Below, one piece after another: positions 43,847-56,674 of a DNA stretch of 64,000 nucleotides (its first letter is position 1; each line of letters begins with the position of its first letter). Location: NCBI GenBank assembly GCA_039720395.1, contig CM077828.1:23292717-23356716 (forward strand), read 5' to 3'. Origin of the DNA: Liquidambar formosana (lineage: Eukaryota; Streptophyta; Magnoliopsida; Saxifragales; Altingiaceae). The notes under the pieces were generated by a model. It was not told where the DNA came from. It searched no databases and was given only the letters and a program-made list of their open reading frames with translations. The translations under genes and the position numbers were made by a program.

Positions 43847-46775
43847 TGTAATAACCTAATATATATATCTATATATATAGATGTACTCATCTGCACAAAT
43901 CATGCCAAGTGGCATGAATAGGCACGCATGAAACACTTGGCAGGGTCTTGCATGAAAGGGGTGCGTGGCTACCTTATGAGGACAATTGGCTTGAGCCGAA
44001 AGCCATGCGTCAAGGGCAATTCATGCAAGGGGTAGTTGAAATAGACTGGTGTTTCTGCTATTGCTGGATAGCACACAGAGAGAGAGAGAGCACACAATAG
44101 AGAGAGAAAAAGGAAGAAAGGTGATACAAACAGAGAGCGAGAGAAAGAGAACAGTAAAGACTGAAGAAGAGAGAAGAAGGAAGTAAAATTCAAGCATACA
44201 ATCTCCTGTAAGGTGAGAAACCTGATTTGCTCTAACGTATTAGTTTTATATAGAGGATTAGTGGATTTTGAGAACTTTGAAACCCATTAATGGATTCTTG
44301 AAAATTTTAGATTTAAGTTTCTAGTGCTATAGATGTATTTAAGGAGTGAAAATTTGGTTGAAAGTGGGTTATGATCATAAGAAATTGCTGTACAAATTTC
44401 GAAGTTCCAATTTCGTGTATTTAAGGAGAAATAAATCAAAAACCAGAATTTAGTTTTTGATAAATCGTGAGTTTAGAGTTGAGTATGTCTTATGTTTTAC
44501 AATTTTAATAAATACTAGAGATCAAGATCTTTCCATAGTCATCTAATTTGTAATTTTTGGATAAGAAATGAGCCCTATGGAGTTTTTCAAAGTTTTGGAA
44601 AATTAAGAAAATTAAGACCAGAAATTCAAAGAAAAATAGGAAGAAGAAGAACAGTAACGGTCCGGTTTGACCCGGTTAACCCGGTTGCACCGGTTTGACC
44701 CATTTCACCCGGTTGACCCATTTGAATCAGATTCTGACCCGGTCTGACCCAATTGAACCAGATTTTGACTCGGTTTGACTCATTTGGCCCATTTGAACCG
44801 AATTCTTAACCGTTTGACTTATTTGACCCAGTTTAATTGACTTTGAATGATTAAAAAATCTCTATTTTAAGTCTGATTGTAATGACACTTAAACCATAAT
44901 GCTTTTGCTAAAGAGCACTATAATCTATTTGAATTTGGTTAGATTTCATAAAAATTGGAAATTTTACCCCTGTTGAGTTAAATGACCATTTTGCCCCTGT
45001 TTACCCAAAATGGTTCTAATGATCTTTGGTTTTGGCATAGTTTGGACCAAATTTTCTTAGAAGTACCCTATATTTAAAAAGGGGTTATAAAGTGGAAGTT
45101 TCACTAAAAATTTGTATTTTTACATTTTACCCTATGATAGGGAAGAATGATAAGATTGGTTGGAACCAACATTAAGAGTTAAAATTTAAGTAATATTTCT
45201 ATGAGTAAAGACTTGAATTATTACCTTTAAATTCATAAAGGTAGGTGTGATTAAGAGAATTGATTTGTAAGTTGAACATTATAGATTTTAGACTTATTAT
45301 TGAGAATTTCGATGACAAATCAATTAAATAAATTAGAGTTTCATATGATCATAATCCTAATGATTGAAAGCAAAGGGTTGCTTAATGATGGAAATGAGAA
45401 ATTCGTATGTGGCCATATGAGATGATTTATTATATTAAGCCTATAGTGGCTTATGACTGTTGAAATAAATCAATAAACTGATTTATTATTTGAAGCTTAT
45501 AGTAGCTTATAACTGTTGAAATGAATCAATGAACTGATTTATTATTTGAAGTTTATTATGCATGATTAATGATTGTTGATTTATTATATTAAGCCTATAG
45601 TGGCTTATGACTGTTGAAATAATTCAATAAACTGATTTATTATTTGAAGCTTATAGTAGCTTATAACTGTTGGAATAAATCAATTAACTGATTTATTATT
45701 TGAAGCTTATAGTAGCTTATAACTGTTGAAATAAATCAATGAATTGATTTATTATTTGAAGTTTATTATGATTTATGATTGTTGAAATAAATTAATGAGA
45801 TAATTTATTATTTGAAGTTTATCATAGCTTATGATGTTGAAATAAATCAATGAGATGATTTATTATTGTGATTTATTATGTTGAATTTTATGATGCATTA
45901 TTGTAGTACATTTATATTGTTGGATTTATATCTGTTGATTGAGATAAATCAAAATGTTGATGATAGGAGACAGTCGGGATTGAGCATATCCTACAGTTAA
46001 TGCACTAATATACAGACTCATTGAGCAAGTAGGACGTGATCTGTATACACATATTGCAAGGTGGCATATGTGCTGTGGCTGAATGGTAGAACACATTTGG
46101 CATGAGGCCTATGTGTATCGTGAAACACATTTGGCATGAGGTCTATGTGTATTATTTTGAATTATATTTTACAGGTTGTGAGATACAACAGCGATTCAGG
46201 TATGAGATATTTCGTGATATTATCAATTATGTGCCATAATGTTTTAGCCATGAGATATGCATTTTTAGAGTGATGAATTTGATATAATTTCAACTGAAAT
46301 TATAAATTATTCTGTAGTTTCTTACTAAGCTAGATAGTTTATATTGTTGTAATCAAAAGAAGCATTAATTGCATGAGATATGTATATGTATAAATTTAAT
46401 TTGCTAAGAAAATTATTTTGTGTGTATGAGATGACAATTAATATACCCATTGTATTTAAAATTGATGTAGTGTAAAATAAGTGCAGATGTTTTCTCACTG
46501 GGCTGTCTAGCTCACTGTGTTATATAAATAACACTTTCAGGTAATCAATGTTGGAGGCACGTAGTGAAAGAGAGATCGTGATTTGAATAGATTATGGGTT
46601 AATTAATTTATTTGTTATTTCTATAAAGTTGATGTAAGTTTTATTTAATGAGTTGGGAAATGTATATTCATTCGAGATTTGGGTTAGCCGCTGCTTTCCA
46701 CAGCTGTACTATATTTTGTAGTTTCAAAGGAAATTCATTTATAAAGAGTTTATTTATGATTTGAGGGTCGTTACA
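43847..46775 (+). mobile_element. Solo LTR of a long-LTR retrotransposon, 2.9 kb
   Basis: The element starts TGTAATAACC and ends GGGTCGTTACA, and is flanked by CTTCT (43842-43846, 46776-46780). Removing it restores the block A sequence at 27893-27915 exactly. No coding domain, primer site or second LTR is present, so it is a solo LTR. The length and ends fit a Gypsy chromovirus of the Tekay/Del kind (inference). It includes a GA-rich leader (44075-44190), a CCGGTTTGACCC-rich tract (44655-44840) and a 56-bp minisatellite (45424-45830). Confidence 0.85.
45424..45830. repeat. 56-bp minisatellite inside the solo LTR
   Basis: Six to seven diverged units begin GATTTATTATTTGAAGCTTA and end AAATCAATGAACT. 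Some units are truncated. No frame runs through. Confidence 0.8.
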
Positions 46776-47480
46776 CTTCTCATTTCCTAAGTGTGCGTTT
46801 GGTGTACTGTTTCAAAATAAAGAGGCCTTTTGGAAAAAAATGGATGTTTGGTGAATATACATTTTAAAATTTTCATGTAAAAATGGATAATCATCAAGAA
46901 TTTTTTAGTTTTATTGGTTACACCATTTGTCTTTTTGCAAATGCCATTTTGAAAAGTTATTCCCAGTAGCTTTTGCTAAATTGCTTTTTGAAGTAAATGA
47001 CTTTTTCTAAAAGAGAGTTTGAATGACTCACCAAACATTCGTAAAATAATGAAAATGACTTTTATCCTTAAAAAACCTTTTGAGACCTTCCAAAAGGTGC
47101 GCCAAAAGGCCTCTTAATTATTGCAATGTGAATATTCCAGATAATTGTATTTTTTGTAAGTCTAATAAAGAAGACATTGAACATCAGAACATGTCTACAA
47201 GACTTAGCCCATTTATATATTGTAAGTGTTTGGGAGAGTATTTCAATACAATGCCCCACTCCTCTTTTATATATTGGGTCCTTTGTTGACTATTTGGATC
47301 AGCTACATAGCAGTTAGAAGTATCATGGGAATCTTTATAAGATTTGATTTTTTTTTTTTTTTTTTTGGATACTAAAAACGGCTATTTGGGTCTGGTGTGT
47401 TTGGAATCATAGAAATCAGGTTCATTTTAACGGGCCACCGATTCTCCTGCTTTTGTTTTGGGTAAGGCTTCTGCATAGTT
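46776..47480 (+). pseudogene. LINE-type zf-RVT remnant, right part (block B)
   Basis: Frames show NIPDNCIFCKSNKEDIEHQN with CX2C and H placement as in zf-RVT. Near 47395, VWNHRNQVHFNG is the linker ahead of RNase H. It is colinear with 27905-28620. Confidence 0.6.
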
Positions 47481-47520
47481 TAATGATATTATCAATTGGC
47501 TCTCTTTTTGGGTAAGGCTT

Positions 47521-47720
47521 CTGGCTTAGTGTAACGAGAAAGCACAAAAATGGTATTTTTGTCCAAAAACAAATCCAAGGACCTTAGGCATTAAAAAAGT
47601 TTTGGGTGGCTCAAGGCTGCAGGTTCTCAGGTTCTCTCTCTCTCTCTCCTATGAACATACATATACAAATAATTATTGAGCAATTTTCACATGGGTTCAT
47701 GATCTGGTTTTATACATATT
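47521..47720. repeat. Copy of the 1-95 repeat fused to a partial leader module
   Basis: 47521-47613 repeats window bases 1-90. It is joined at 47612 to GCTCAAGGCTGCAGGTTCTC and the CT tract of the leader module. The junction is unlike any other copy and marks a rearrangement breakpoint. Confidence 0.65.
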
Positions 47721-49126
47721 GAATTTAATTACATTTGCAAATGGTGTCTTGAAACTTGATGTTTCTTTGAATTTATCTCCTATTATTCCAGCCCTTCATA
47801 TTTTAATTTGGTGCTCTACTTATGCAATTAAATTTTCTGTGCTTTTCTCTTTTATGCCTTTTGTGACTGACTGAAGCTATGAAAAAAAAAATGGAAAAAG
47901 TTTTGCGCTTTCTGTTCATTAGTTATAGGATTTATATTCGATTAATGCATGCATATACTTAAACTTTCATTGTTTATATTATAATAGATTGACCTAAATT
48001 CTTTATCAGCCCTATCAAAAGTGATTTGATTTTATAATTCATTCTCATCCATCTTTAAGATCGATTGAAGGTTGGGCATAACCTTGTTGACCAAATGGAG
48101 ATTTGCTTCTTCTAAAGGTTTGATTTACACCCATACATAGATTGAAGGTTTGATCTCCACTTGGAAGGAGATTGTGTAAAGATTTATAATCTACACTAAG
48201 AATTAGATTGGTTAGTGGACTTAGAATCCTCAAGCAGAATACTTGAGACGGAGATGTAAGTGGGAGAGCCAAACCTCGTTATATCTTATATTTGATTTCT
48301 CTAATTCTCTCTTATTTATTTGTTTTCATTAATTGTGTTGTTTACATCAATGATTATATTTACTATATATACTTGCAATTCTTTTTAAAGTTCCTTTTAT
48401 TTTGCATCAACGTACCCAATTGGCCCCCTTTTTAAAGTTCCATTTATTGAGTCTTGGGCCAACACTGTCATTTCCCACAATTCCTGGAAATTGAAGAACG
48501 ACGTAGCAAGATCACTTGGAATGAAAGTTAAAAAGTTAAAAGGAATATTAAATGCAAAAACGGATTTACCATGAGAATCAAAGCAATGATCAATCAACTA
48601 AAATAGATAATTGGGAACAACAACATATGTAATTAATAACAATGAGAAAATAACACTTGTATTGTGTACTTCCCCACAAGAAATAATAGTAGAAGCTACA
48701 ACTTGCTACAAATACAATAGCCTAGAGCTCTTTTATTTATTTATTTATTTAATTACAATAGCCTAGAGCTTAAAATTACAATAAACTTGTGCATACTCAA
48801 GGTAAATGATTGATTACAAAATGGATGGAAGCTAGTTTAAAAGTATGAATTTTGACCTTGCATGTCTTACTGAATAAGTGGTTTAGCTATTCCCACCTAT
48901 CCATGTGAAAGATCCCTTTGAAAAAAATCCAAACAATCCATTTCAACTTTCTAAGGCTAAGAGACCTCAAATTTCCTATATATCTTCTTATCCTCAAATG
49001 CTTGAAAGCTATCAAGCCACCATTATTAAAATGTAATATTGTGTTGCATATAGATATGTTCCAACAATATGCTAATAGGTGGAAATTAATATAGTTAAGG
49101 AAAGTATTGAATGATTCATAGACTAA
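47721..49126. other. Block B non-coding stretch
   Basis: 48050-48290 has no second copy in the window and no recognised gene. 48400-49000 is colinear with 29840-30410. A (TTTA)n run lies near 48732-48750. Confidence 0.4.
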
Positions 49127-49355
49127 CCATGTTTGTTTGGTTGGAATGGAATTGATGAAATGGAATCCCATTCCAATTCATTGCAAACATGTTTGGATTA
49201 GGTAATTAAATGGGAATGAAATCAAATAGTAGTAGTGAATTATAATGATATTCATTCTGCAATATTTATTTCAATCTCATTTCATTCTAAACTATTTTGA
49301 ACATGAAATTAGATTCCATTTCCACCCTTTCGATTCCAACCAAACAAACATGGCC
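49127..49355. mobile_element. PIF/Harbinger-type MITE, relative of 29897-30109
   Basis: Ends CCATGTTTGTTTGGTTGG and CCAACCAAACAAACATGG bound the element, with TAA on both sides. The interior is diverged and the left tip has lost GG. Confidence 0.75.
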
Positions 49356-49429
49356 TAAAAGCTTGTGAGACCAACTAGTGCATGGCTTCGGTCAAAAGGG
49401 TCAAAATTTTTATTTTATATTTATTTTTT

Positions 49430-50640
49430 TCTGGGTCAAATAGCATTGCACGTTAGTATTAATCGATCTAGAAGCACGAACCTTGGATTTCCTTAGTACG
49501 AAAAGGATGAGAGAAGTCTTGGGAGTACGAAAGCACACTGATCAATCTTTCTAATTGCTTTCATTTTCATTTCTTCATTTTTTTTTTTTCCCTTTCATTT
49601 TTTGCCCTGGAAGAAAGCTAAACAAAAATGAATATATGCTTCAAATCCTTACAAAGCTAATAAAATCCTTTTAAATATATAATACTAACAATAATAATAA
49701 TTTTTTTAAAATCTTTACCAAATTTATCCCGGATGGCTAATAAGCTTTGTACCTATACTTTTCCCTCTGTACAGAAAGTTTTTGAGGAAAGATTGTGGTT
49801 TCAACACCTCCCAGTTACCAGAGTAGGGGTCAGGAAAAGGATTTTAGAAATGGGGATGCTGCACCCTATTGGCCATTGCATAACTTCAAAACCTATTGGG
49901 CTCTCCTTTGAGCCAATCCAAACCCACCCAACACCCCCTCCCCCCACCAAAAGAAAAAAAAAAAGGTGGATGAATATCCCAATGGTACATGACTTAATAA
50001 TGTTGTCCACCCTAGGGGCTTATCTTAATTGGATTTGGAAAATTAATGTTCTTCCTTGCATTCATGTTTTCCTTTTTTAGTTACTCATTAGAGGTCATTT
50101 ACATATCATGATTCATTTTCTTAATTAATCATCACAATGTGAATATTTCGATAATTGTGTGTGTATGGTTTTTAACTTAGTTTACTTTTATTTTTAATTT
50201 TTTTAACCATCTCTTCAGGACTTACCCATTATTGTGAATATTTGAAAATTTTAGCCCCACTCCTCTTTTATATCGTACGTGGGTCCTTTGTTGACGGGTG
50301 ATGGACATTTTCACCTTTTTGGTCAACACAACCAGCAAGAGAAGCATTTCCCTCTGTTGACTTGTCAGATCAGCTCCACAGCAATTAGAAGTATTCTAAG
50401 ATCTTCAGCGGATTTTTTTATTTTTTTTTAATTTTTTGTGGAAAAATAGCTATTTTGGTTTGGTGTGTTTGGAATCATAGAAATCAGGTTGGTCTTAATG
50501 AGGCCACCCCTTCTACTTTTCTTTACTTTCTTGTTTGCCAAACAAGGATATCCTAAGCAGTCAAGCTTTCTTCCGTCAAGGTTCGAGTTCAAAATTTCAA
50601 ACAAATCCCTGCAATGTACAATCCATTCATAAGTCTGTAC
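49430..50640 (+). pseudogene. LINE-derived module (block B), second copy
   Basis: 49435-49600 matches 2390-2600, and 49735-50640 matches 11197-11900. The frame at 50025-50075 reads LNWIWKINVLPCIHVFLF (zf-RVT start). A frame at 49733-50080 contains RKRILEMGMLHPIGHCITSK but is conserved with stops in block 0. It is therefore a remnant, not a gene. Confidence 0.45.
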
Positions 50641-52048
50641 ATCTCAGAGTGATGAAACATGATTGCATTTGTTTTGGATAAAGCTTCTTCTTGCTTTAAG
50701 GATATTATCAATTGGCCCTCTTTTATATATCCATCTATTTTAGCTACTAAAGTTTCCTTTTTAGAGTTCTAGAATTTCCAAATGTTTCAGGTTTATCTCT
50801 TGGAAGCCACCTCCTATGATATATATATATATATATATATGGTCAGCCCAATTGGCAGGATCTTTTTCCTCTGAGGAATTCATCAGTTTTTATGGCAAAG
50901 TGTCTAGCTTTTAAGAGGAGGGTTTCGAAGTGCTGGTCAGCATGGTTTCACTCATATCATTGTTGAAGTGATTCTCAAGTTCTTATTCATGTTCTTCAAT
51001 GGAAATAAAAGTGTCCATGTATCATATATGCACAACATTATAAAGGATATCAAATTATTAATAGTTTGTTCCCGTCTTTTTTATTATGTTGAATTTAGCC
51101 AATTGCCTGATAGTCTAATCGACATTTTTCTCACTTATTGAGTAAGAAATCTTAAGCATTGATACTCATTTGTTGATATTGAGATTAGTGGTAAATTCTA
51201 CTGATTGTCAAAAAAAAAAAAAAAAAAAAAAAAAGACAATCTTTTTGTCGATGCATGCTAAGTCACACACCCATTCATGATACTATACATTGAGGATAAA
51301 TTTATTTATTTATTTATTTTTGGGTAAGTCATTTAGGAGAATTTCACCATTTACACATCGATCCAAGGCTCACAACATTTTTGTTATGTAAAATCTGTTT
51401 TAATTTGCACGTCTAAATCAAAGTAAAATGTGATGATAATTTGCTCTGTTTATTTCAACATAAAATGTGTGATGAACATTTTGGCATTATATACTACATT
51501 CTCCATTTTTGTTTCCTAAAAATATGCTTTAAAATCCATTATCTTTCCTGAAACTATTCTTATTCGTGGTTATTTATTTATTTATTTATTTTTAAATTAA
51601 TGTGTTGTACGTATTTCCCAGAATTTGAAAAAGAAAACAAAATTGTAATTACTTATTGCCATTTTAACCAATTAATGACTACGTTTTTTTATGGATGGAG
51701 CATTCAAATGCTCACATTCAAAACACTCCTTGACATGAATATGAGCCACGCAAAAATTTAAATGAGAAAATGTCAATCTTTGAAGCAAAGACTGGATCAT
51801 AAATTTGATAACTTCCAGTACTTTAAAATGGAAAAAGAAAACAAAAGTGCGCATGCATTAACAATAGAGAGAAGAACTAGAGAGCCACCCTTTTTCCTTT
51901 TTTCTTCTCATTTTTTTTAAAAAAATCTTTCTATAACAAGGGTGTTTGGAGGTTGCACACTCTGATTAATCCTTTGGACATGTGAAGACTGAATGCAGGC
52001 AAAGTGTGAATATTTGCAGAACATAAGAGAGGAAATCCAAAAATGTTT
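50641..52048. other. Non-coding module shared with 30410-31665
   Basis: It includes the RNase H lead-in (LEATSYDIYIY with (TA)n at 50820-50840) and long stretches nearly identical to block A. Poly-A (about 51211-51234) and TTTA repeats occur. No gene is seen. Confidence 0.5.
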
Positions 52049-52317
52049 ATTTGTTAGTTTTTAGGGTTGAAATTTCTTGTTAGATGGGTTATGCCCATGC
52101 TAAACTGGTCATCAACCACTTGCAGGGAAATTATAGATTGGTCCAGCTATGGACAAATAATTACATATACATGATAATTAGTAGTCATTCTAAGTTAATT
52201 AAGTTAGTAGTAATCTACTACAAAGTTTGTATTCATTTGTATTGATATGTAATTATTTACTCCAAGCTGGACCAACCTGTAATTCCTCATAATAAAACCT
52301 AAGACTAACCTAGTTCA
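52049..52317. repeat. Segment inverted relative to block A
   Basis: This stretch is the reverse complement of 31711-31962, while the flanking sequence to its left (to 52048) is in the same orientation as block A. It contains the small TIR element 52125-52287. Confidence 0.75.
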
Positions 52318-52929
52318 TTTGCTGTCTAATATAGTAAAATTGGAGAATGATCGAAAACCCACAGGGGAGACCCCATTGCTGAGCTAGAGGAAAGAAGTCA
52401 AGCCATGATTGCGAAAGTAGGAACCTATCCAATCTATTAAGGCTAGCCACGGCTTGATTGTTGGATCAGGTAAACTTCCTTCTAATTAGTGGCAGATCCA
52501 CAAGTTCCAAATCATTAACAAAAGAGAAAAAATTCCTCATACCTAGAGCTCCTCTAGAAAAAATTCATCCTCATATTGGGTGAGATTGTGAAAAGCAATT
52601 TCCGTTGTGCCATTTGTAACATTTCCGCTCCAAATGATGATGCTGCTAGACTATCTCTGTGGAACTCACGTGATACTCATGACTTTTGCATGCATTAGGC
52701 ATTAGGCATTAGGCACCATGATTGCTGTGAAAATCACTTCCTTTAAATTAATGGGCAAGAAGTTGAAGAAAATGTTCATGCTAAATTAAACGACTTTTTT
52801 TACTTTTTTTTTCTTTTGAAAATTCAGTTTTTTTATTTGTTATTTATTTTTATTAGAGATTTGACACTTTTATTTGATGTAAATGGGAAATATTATGGAA
52901 GATAAAATCTGGGTTTTGATTGAATTGTG
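52318..52929. other. Mixed non-coding stretch
   Basis: 52640-52790 is a remnant of the 36980-37060 module with GCATTAG triplicated at about 52691-52715. The rest matches nothing else in the window and shows no gene. Confidence 0.4.
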
Positions 52930-52989
52930 ATGGAGAACAGTGGGGAAGCAGTGGATGATCAGAGCTCGGGATGGTTCGAAGTGAAAAAG
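52930..52989 (+). pseudogene. Isolated first exon, SCAPER-like N-terminus
   Basis: ATG at 52930 opens a 20-codon frame (MENSGEAVDDQ...GWFEVKK) that ends at a GT donor (AAAAAG/GTGTTC). The peptide resembles the N-terminus of a conserved plant protein family related to SCAPER (S-phase cyclin A-associated protein in the ER), in which a WFEVKKKHR motif follows an acidic start. No second exon is found downstream, so this is a detached first exon with part of its leader, probably moved by a transposon. The family name is from recollection and is moderately uncertain. Confidence 0.4.
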
Positions 52990-54310
52990 GTGTTCTTGTT
53001 TTGTGCATTTCTTTGATACCCAGGTTCGCAATTCTCATAATCTGTTACTTATTTTATTGTTTATGTTAATGCTCAGTTTGGTTGCCAGGAAAATGAAAGA
53101 AAATAAGAGAATTTTTATTTTATTTTTTTTTTTTTTGGTCTTATGGGCTTTTTTTGTTTTTAATTTTTGATGGGGAAAACTCAACTTGACTGGTCTATCT
53201 AGTTCTTTAAGTCTTAGTTCAATGGATCTTTTTTTCTTTTTTTTTTTGGATTCTAAATGATTCACAACTTAACATTTAAAGGGGAGTGGAAATCTCAGAA
53301 TCTATTGGGATTAACTCTGATATTTGGTAGTTTATTCGGTATATACTGGCTTGAATGGGGCATTAATTTGAGTGAAATGAGATGTCAAATTTAAGTAATT
53401 TTGGTGTCTATGTATGACAAAGACACGGTTTTTTCCTTGGTGTCAATCTGGGAAACTTGGGTTTAGTTATGATATGTCTTAAATTTGTTCAATGTTAAGA
53501 AATATGTATTGCATAATCATTTGAAGAGGGAGGAAAACTCTGACCATAACATACCTCCTTGCACCTAAAAATTTGTATGATTTGTTCCTTGGAATGGAAT
53601 TTCTAAAATTTTTGTAAAGAAATTCCTTATAAAAATTTTACAAATTTTATCTCAAAGACAAATTCTATTTAAAAATTTCTCATCCAAACATAGCGTAATG
53701 TGTCAGTTTCATGGGAAAAAAATATTAATATGGGGTTGAAATTTCACCCATCTATCTAGCTCACTTCAATAATGGAAGCTACTGAAGCCTGGACTCTAGT
53801 GCTTAGGGTTTACAAATCAACATTTGACTTTTGCCAAGCTTGTGAATATTCTGAGGTAGTGATTACAACAGTGTGTCAGTGTTTATTTGTTTGTTTGTTT
53901 GTTTTGTAAAACCTTTACACGAATTTTTGAGGAATCAAAATGCTCTTCAATACATCAATCATTCGTTTTTCATCATTGGGTTCATGGTGCATACCATGTT
54001 GCATGCTAACAAATTTGGTAATAGAAATTGAATTCAATTAATTCTCGCTAAATTTGACCACTATTTATTGGATTTATAATTTATTCCTTCAAGTTGACAC
54101 AAAAAAATAGAGTTAAAGTCAATTAATTCGTCCTATTTTAATTTGTGTGATTCCAAATAGCACAAACGACATAAAATAGAATGGGAAACCAATTCATTTA
54201 TGTTTTGTATCACTCCAAACAAACTTGCAATGAACCAATGATGATGGTATGTTTGATTGTTAAAAGAAAGGAACGGAAATGAAGACAAACTTTCTTTCAC
54301 TCAAAATTTT
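52990..54310. other. Intron-like and module sequence
   Basis: 52990-53280 could be intron following the stray exon. 53600-53700 ends in TTTCTCATCCAAACATAGCG, resembling the right end of the MITE at 60613-60770. 53880-54300 matches 23480-23610 plus 24355-24605 and shows the empty site of the LINE. Confidence 0.45.
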
Positions 54311-54314
54311 ATTA

Positions 54315-55193
54315 GGGACTTTTGGCCATAGCTACATCTTATAAGAGTTTTTTTTTAACAATAGTTCCATAAACAAATTCATTAACCTCGTAACTCTTTT
54401 TGACACTAAACTGACGAAATAACCATTTTCTTACAAAAATATCCTGTCTTATTTTTCTCCCCATCAAACAGTTTTTCCATCTTCGCCGATCAATAGATTT
54501 ATCTTTTTGAGTTCTATCCACACTCACTCGACTCAATGAGTTGACCCAATTCTCACCACCTCCGACTTTCAGTCGATCTCAACTACCAAACATTTGATAA
54601 GAACCATAGGTCCACTTTTACAACCTCTTTGCGTCCCAAAAAAAAAAAAGAAAGAAACACTCATTTTTATATAGAGAAGAGTAACATGTTATTGCAACTT
54701 CTCCGCACCCAAGAAAAAAAAATCTTGTTTTTATGCAAAGAACAATAACAAGTTACTATTTAACAATAAAAAAATAATAACATATTATTATTTAACAACA
54801 TAATTTGTATGTTACTACTTTGAGAGCAAAAAATAACATAATTTTTTTTCTCCAAAAGTGCCTAATCACAATGGGTATTGTTTTGAAGATCATGATGGGT
54901 AGATTCCAAAAATACAAGTTCTATCAAAAATGGATTTGTATATTATAAGTTATAGGCTTTTAAAAGTTTGAAATTTAAAAATAAGTTAGTTACATAAGGT
55001 GCCCTTAATAACTAAAAAAATGAGTGCCCCTACAAACAAATAAGGTTAAATGATGATTTTTCAAAAAAAAAAAGAAAAGAGATGGGGTTACTATTAATAA
55101 GAATACTCAAATGTGGGCTAAGGTGTTAAAAAACATTTTTGATGGGGTTATTACTAAAATCAATCTTCTAAATGAGGTTATTGCCAATTCTCC
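54315..55193. mobile_element. MULE-like element, relative of 41584-42511
   Basis: Left end GGGACTTTTGGCCATAGC resembles the complement of the 42511 end. Right end TTGCCAATTCTCC resembles the complement of the 41584 end. The 879-base insertion is absent from block 0 (24620-24640). Target duplications are not clean. No coding content is seen. Confidence 0.5.
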
Positions 55194-55469
55194 TTTATTT
55201 TCTTTTTTTAAGAAAAAATTTATAACGAGTGTTTCCAAGGCTACTTAATTCTTTGGGCATATAGAATCCATGTCCCATGCATATGTTTGGGGTAATTAAA
55301 GAGTCTTTAAGACCTCACTTAAAAAATAAATAAATAAATAAAATACAAATAAAAAAAGAAGGTCTTTCAAACCTTAAAGGGGATCACACATTTTTTTTTT
55401 AATAAAAAATGTGCGCTTCGTGAGGCACTTATTAAGGCTCAGCTAGCCACTAGACTAAACCCTTTGAAG

Positions 55470-55682
55470 TGTTTTCAGCGAGAAAGTAGGTCAACCCCTC
55501 ATCATCCGCTCTAATTTTTCTTTATATTTACCTATTCTTTTGCAACAACATGCAAATTTCTCCTAATCTTCTCTCTCAAGCTAAAAATATAACTCTCACA
55601 TGCAACGTTATGCTTCACAACATCTTTTCTCAAGGCTGCAGGTTCTCAGGTTCTCTCTTTCTCTCTCTCTCCTATGAATACA
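55470..55682 (+). promoter_or_regulatory. Leader-like module, block C copy
   Basis: This is the same module as 24906 and 39912, with slightly more divergence (TAGGTCAACCCCTCATC). The kinase hairpin follows 1.2 kb downstream. The PIF MITE of blocks A and B is absent from the interval. Confidence 0.45.
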
Positions 55683-56674
55683 CTCATGCCCTTTGAACTT
55701 CTATTCGATCACTTGCACATACATATTAACATATACAAATATTCTTATTGGACAATCTCACACGGGTTCGTTAGTTCTATGCATATTGATTTTTTTGTTA
55801 AAAGACTAAAAGAGTTAAGATTCTATTTGTATAAAAATTTGTAAAAATGATTTTTTTTTTTTTTTTTAATTTAATGGCTGCCTCATTTTCGCTAATGCAA
55901 TTGCAAATTCTTGTAGGAGTATCTTGGAGTTCTAAAAGTATTTGGGAATGCTTTGGGACAAAAGGTAAATTTCCATAATCTTCTTTTATAATCTTTTTAT
56001 TTATTTTAATCTTCTTCTTTTATATTCTCACGCTTGTAATGTATCTAATGTGACTAAATTCTGGGTGATCGAACTTTGAATAAAGAATTATTTTAAATTA
56101 GGTAAATACTTGGATTCCCATATTATAAAAGGTGAGGAGAAAAATAAAGTCTTTGCTCAAATTCTTGAACAAGTTCAATACAAAGAAAATGCAAAGTTGG
56201 AAAGCTAATGTTGTGTTTAAAAGAAGTAGAGCAATCCAAATAAATTCAGTTCTTCCGGTATTTCCCAACACATCATGAATTGCTATTTTAAACGTACTAA
56301 GATTAAAGATCATGCTATTTTATTCCTACTAAGATTAGGGATCAAATTGGAGTGCAAAAAGGGCTAAAAAAAAAAATTAAAAAAATAAGAAGAAGAAGGA
56401 GTAGATTAGATCGAGAGATGAGATCGATAGAAAAACAATTTTGTTGGAGTAATAATTTAGATAAAGTCATAAAACCCTTTTTGCTCTTATAAGGTTTTTT
56501 TGGAAAGCAAAACGACTTTGCGTTAGTGTTGATCTTCCTAAAATAAATCTTATCTATTTTTTGGAAAGATTTGATTGCTAGCTAGGTCTAGTTTGTGTTA
56601 GTGCTGATTTTCCTATCCCCCAGCCCCCTATAATAATAATAAATAATAAAAAACAGCTCCCATTTGAATTCCTA

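Noticed and set aside
45424..45830. CRISPR-like array
   Set aside because: The 56-bp units are contiguous and diverged with no unique spacers; this is an ordinary minisatellite within a plant LTR.
49733..50080. 115-codon plus-strand frame
   Set aside because: The paralogous stretch at 11200-11450 has stops and indels, so it is a remnant of the LINE-derived module.
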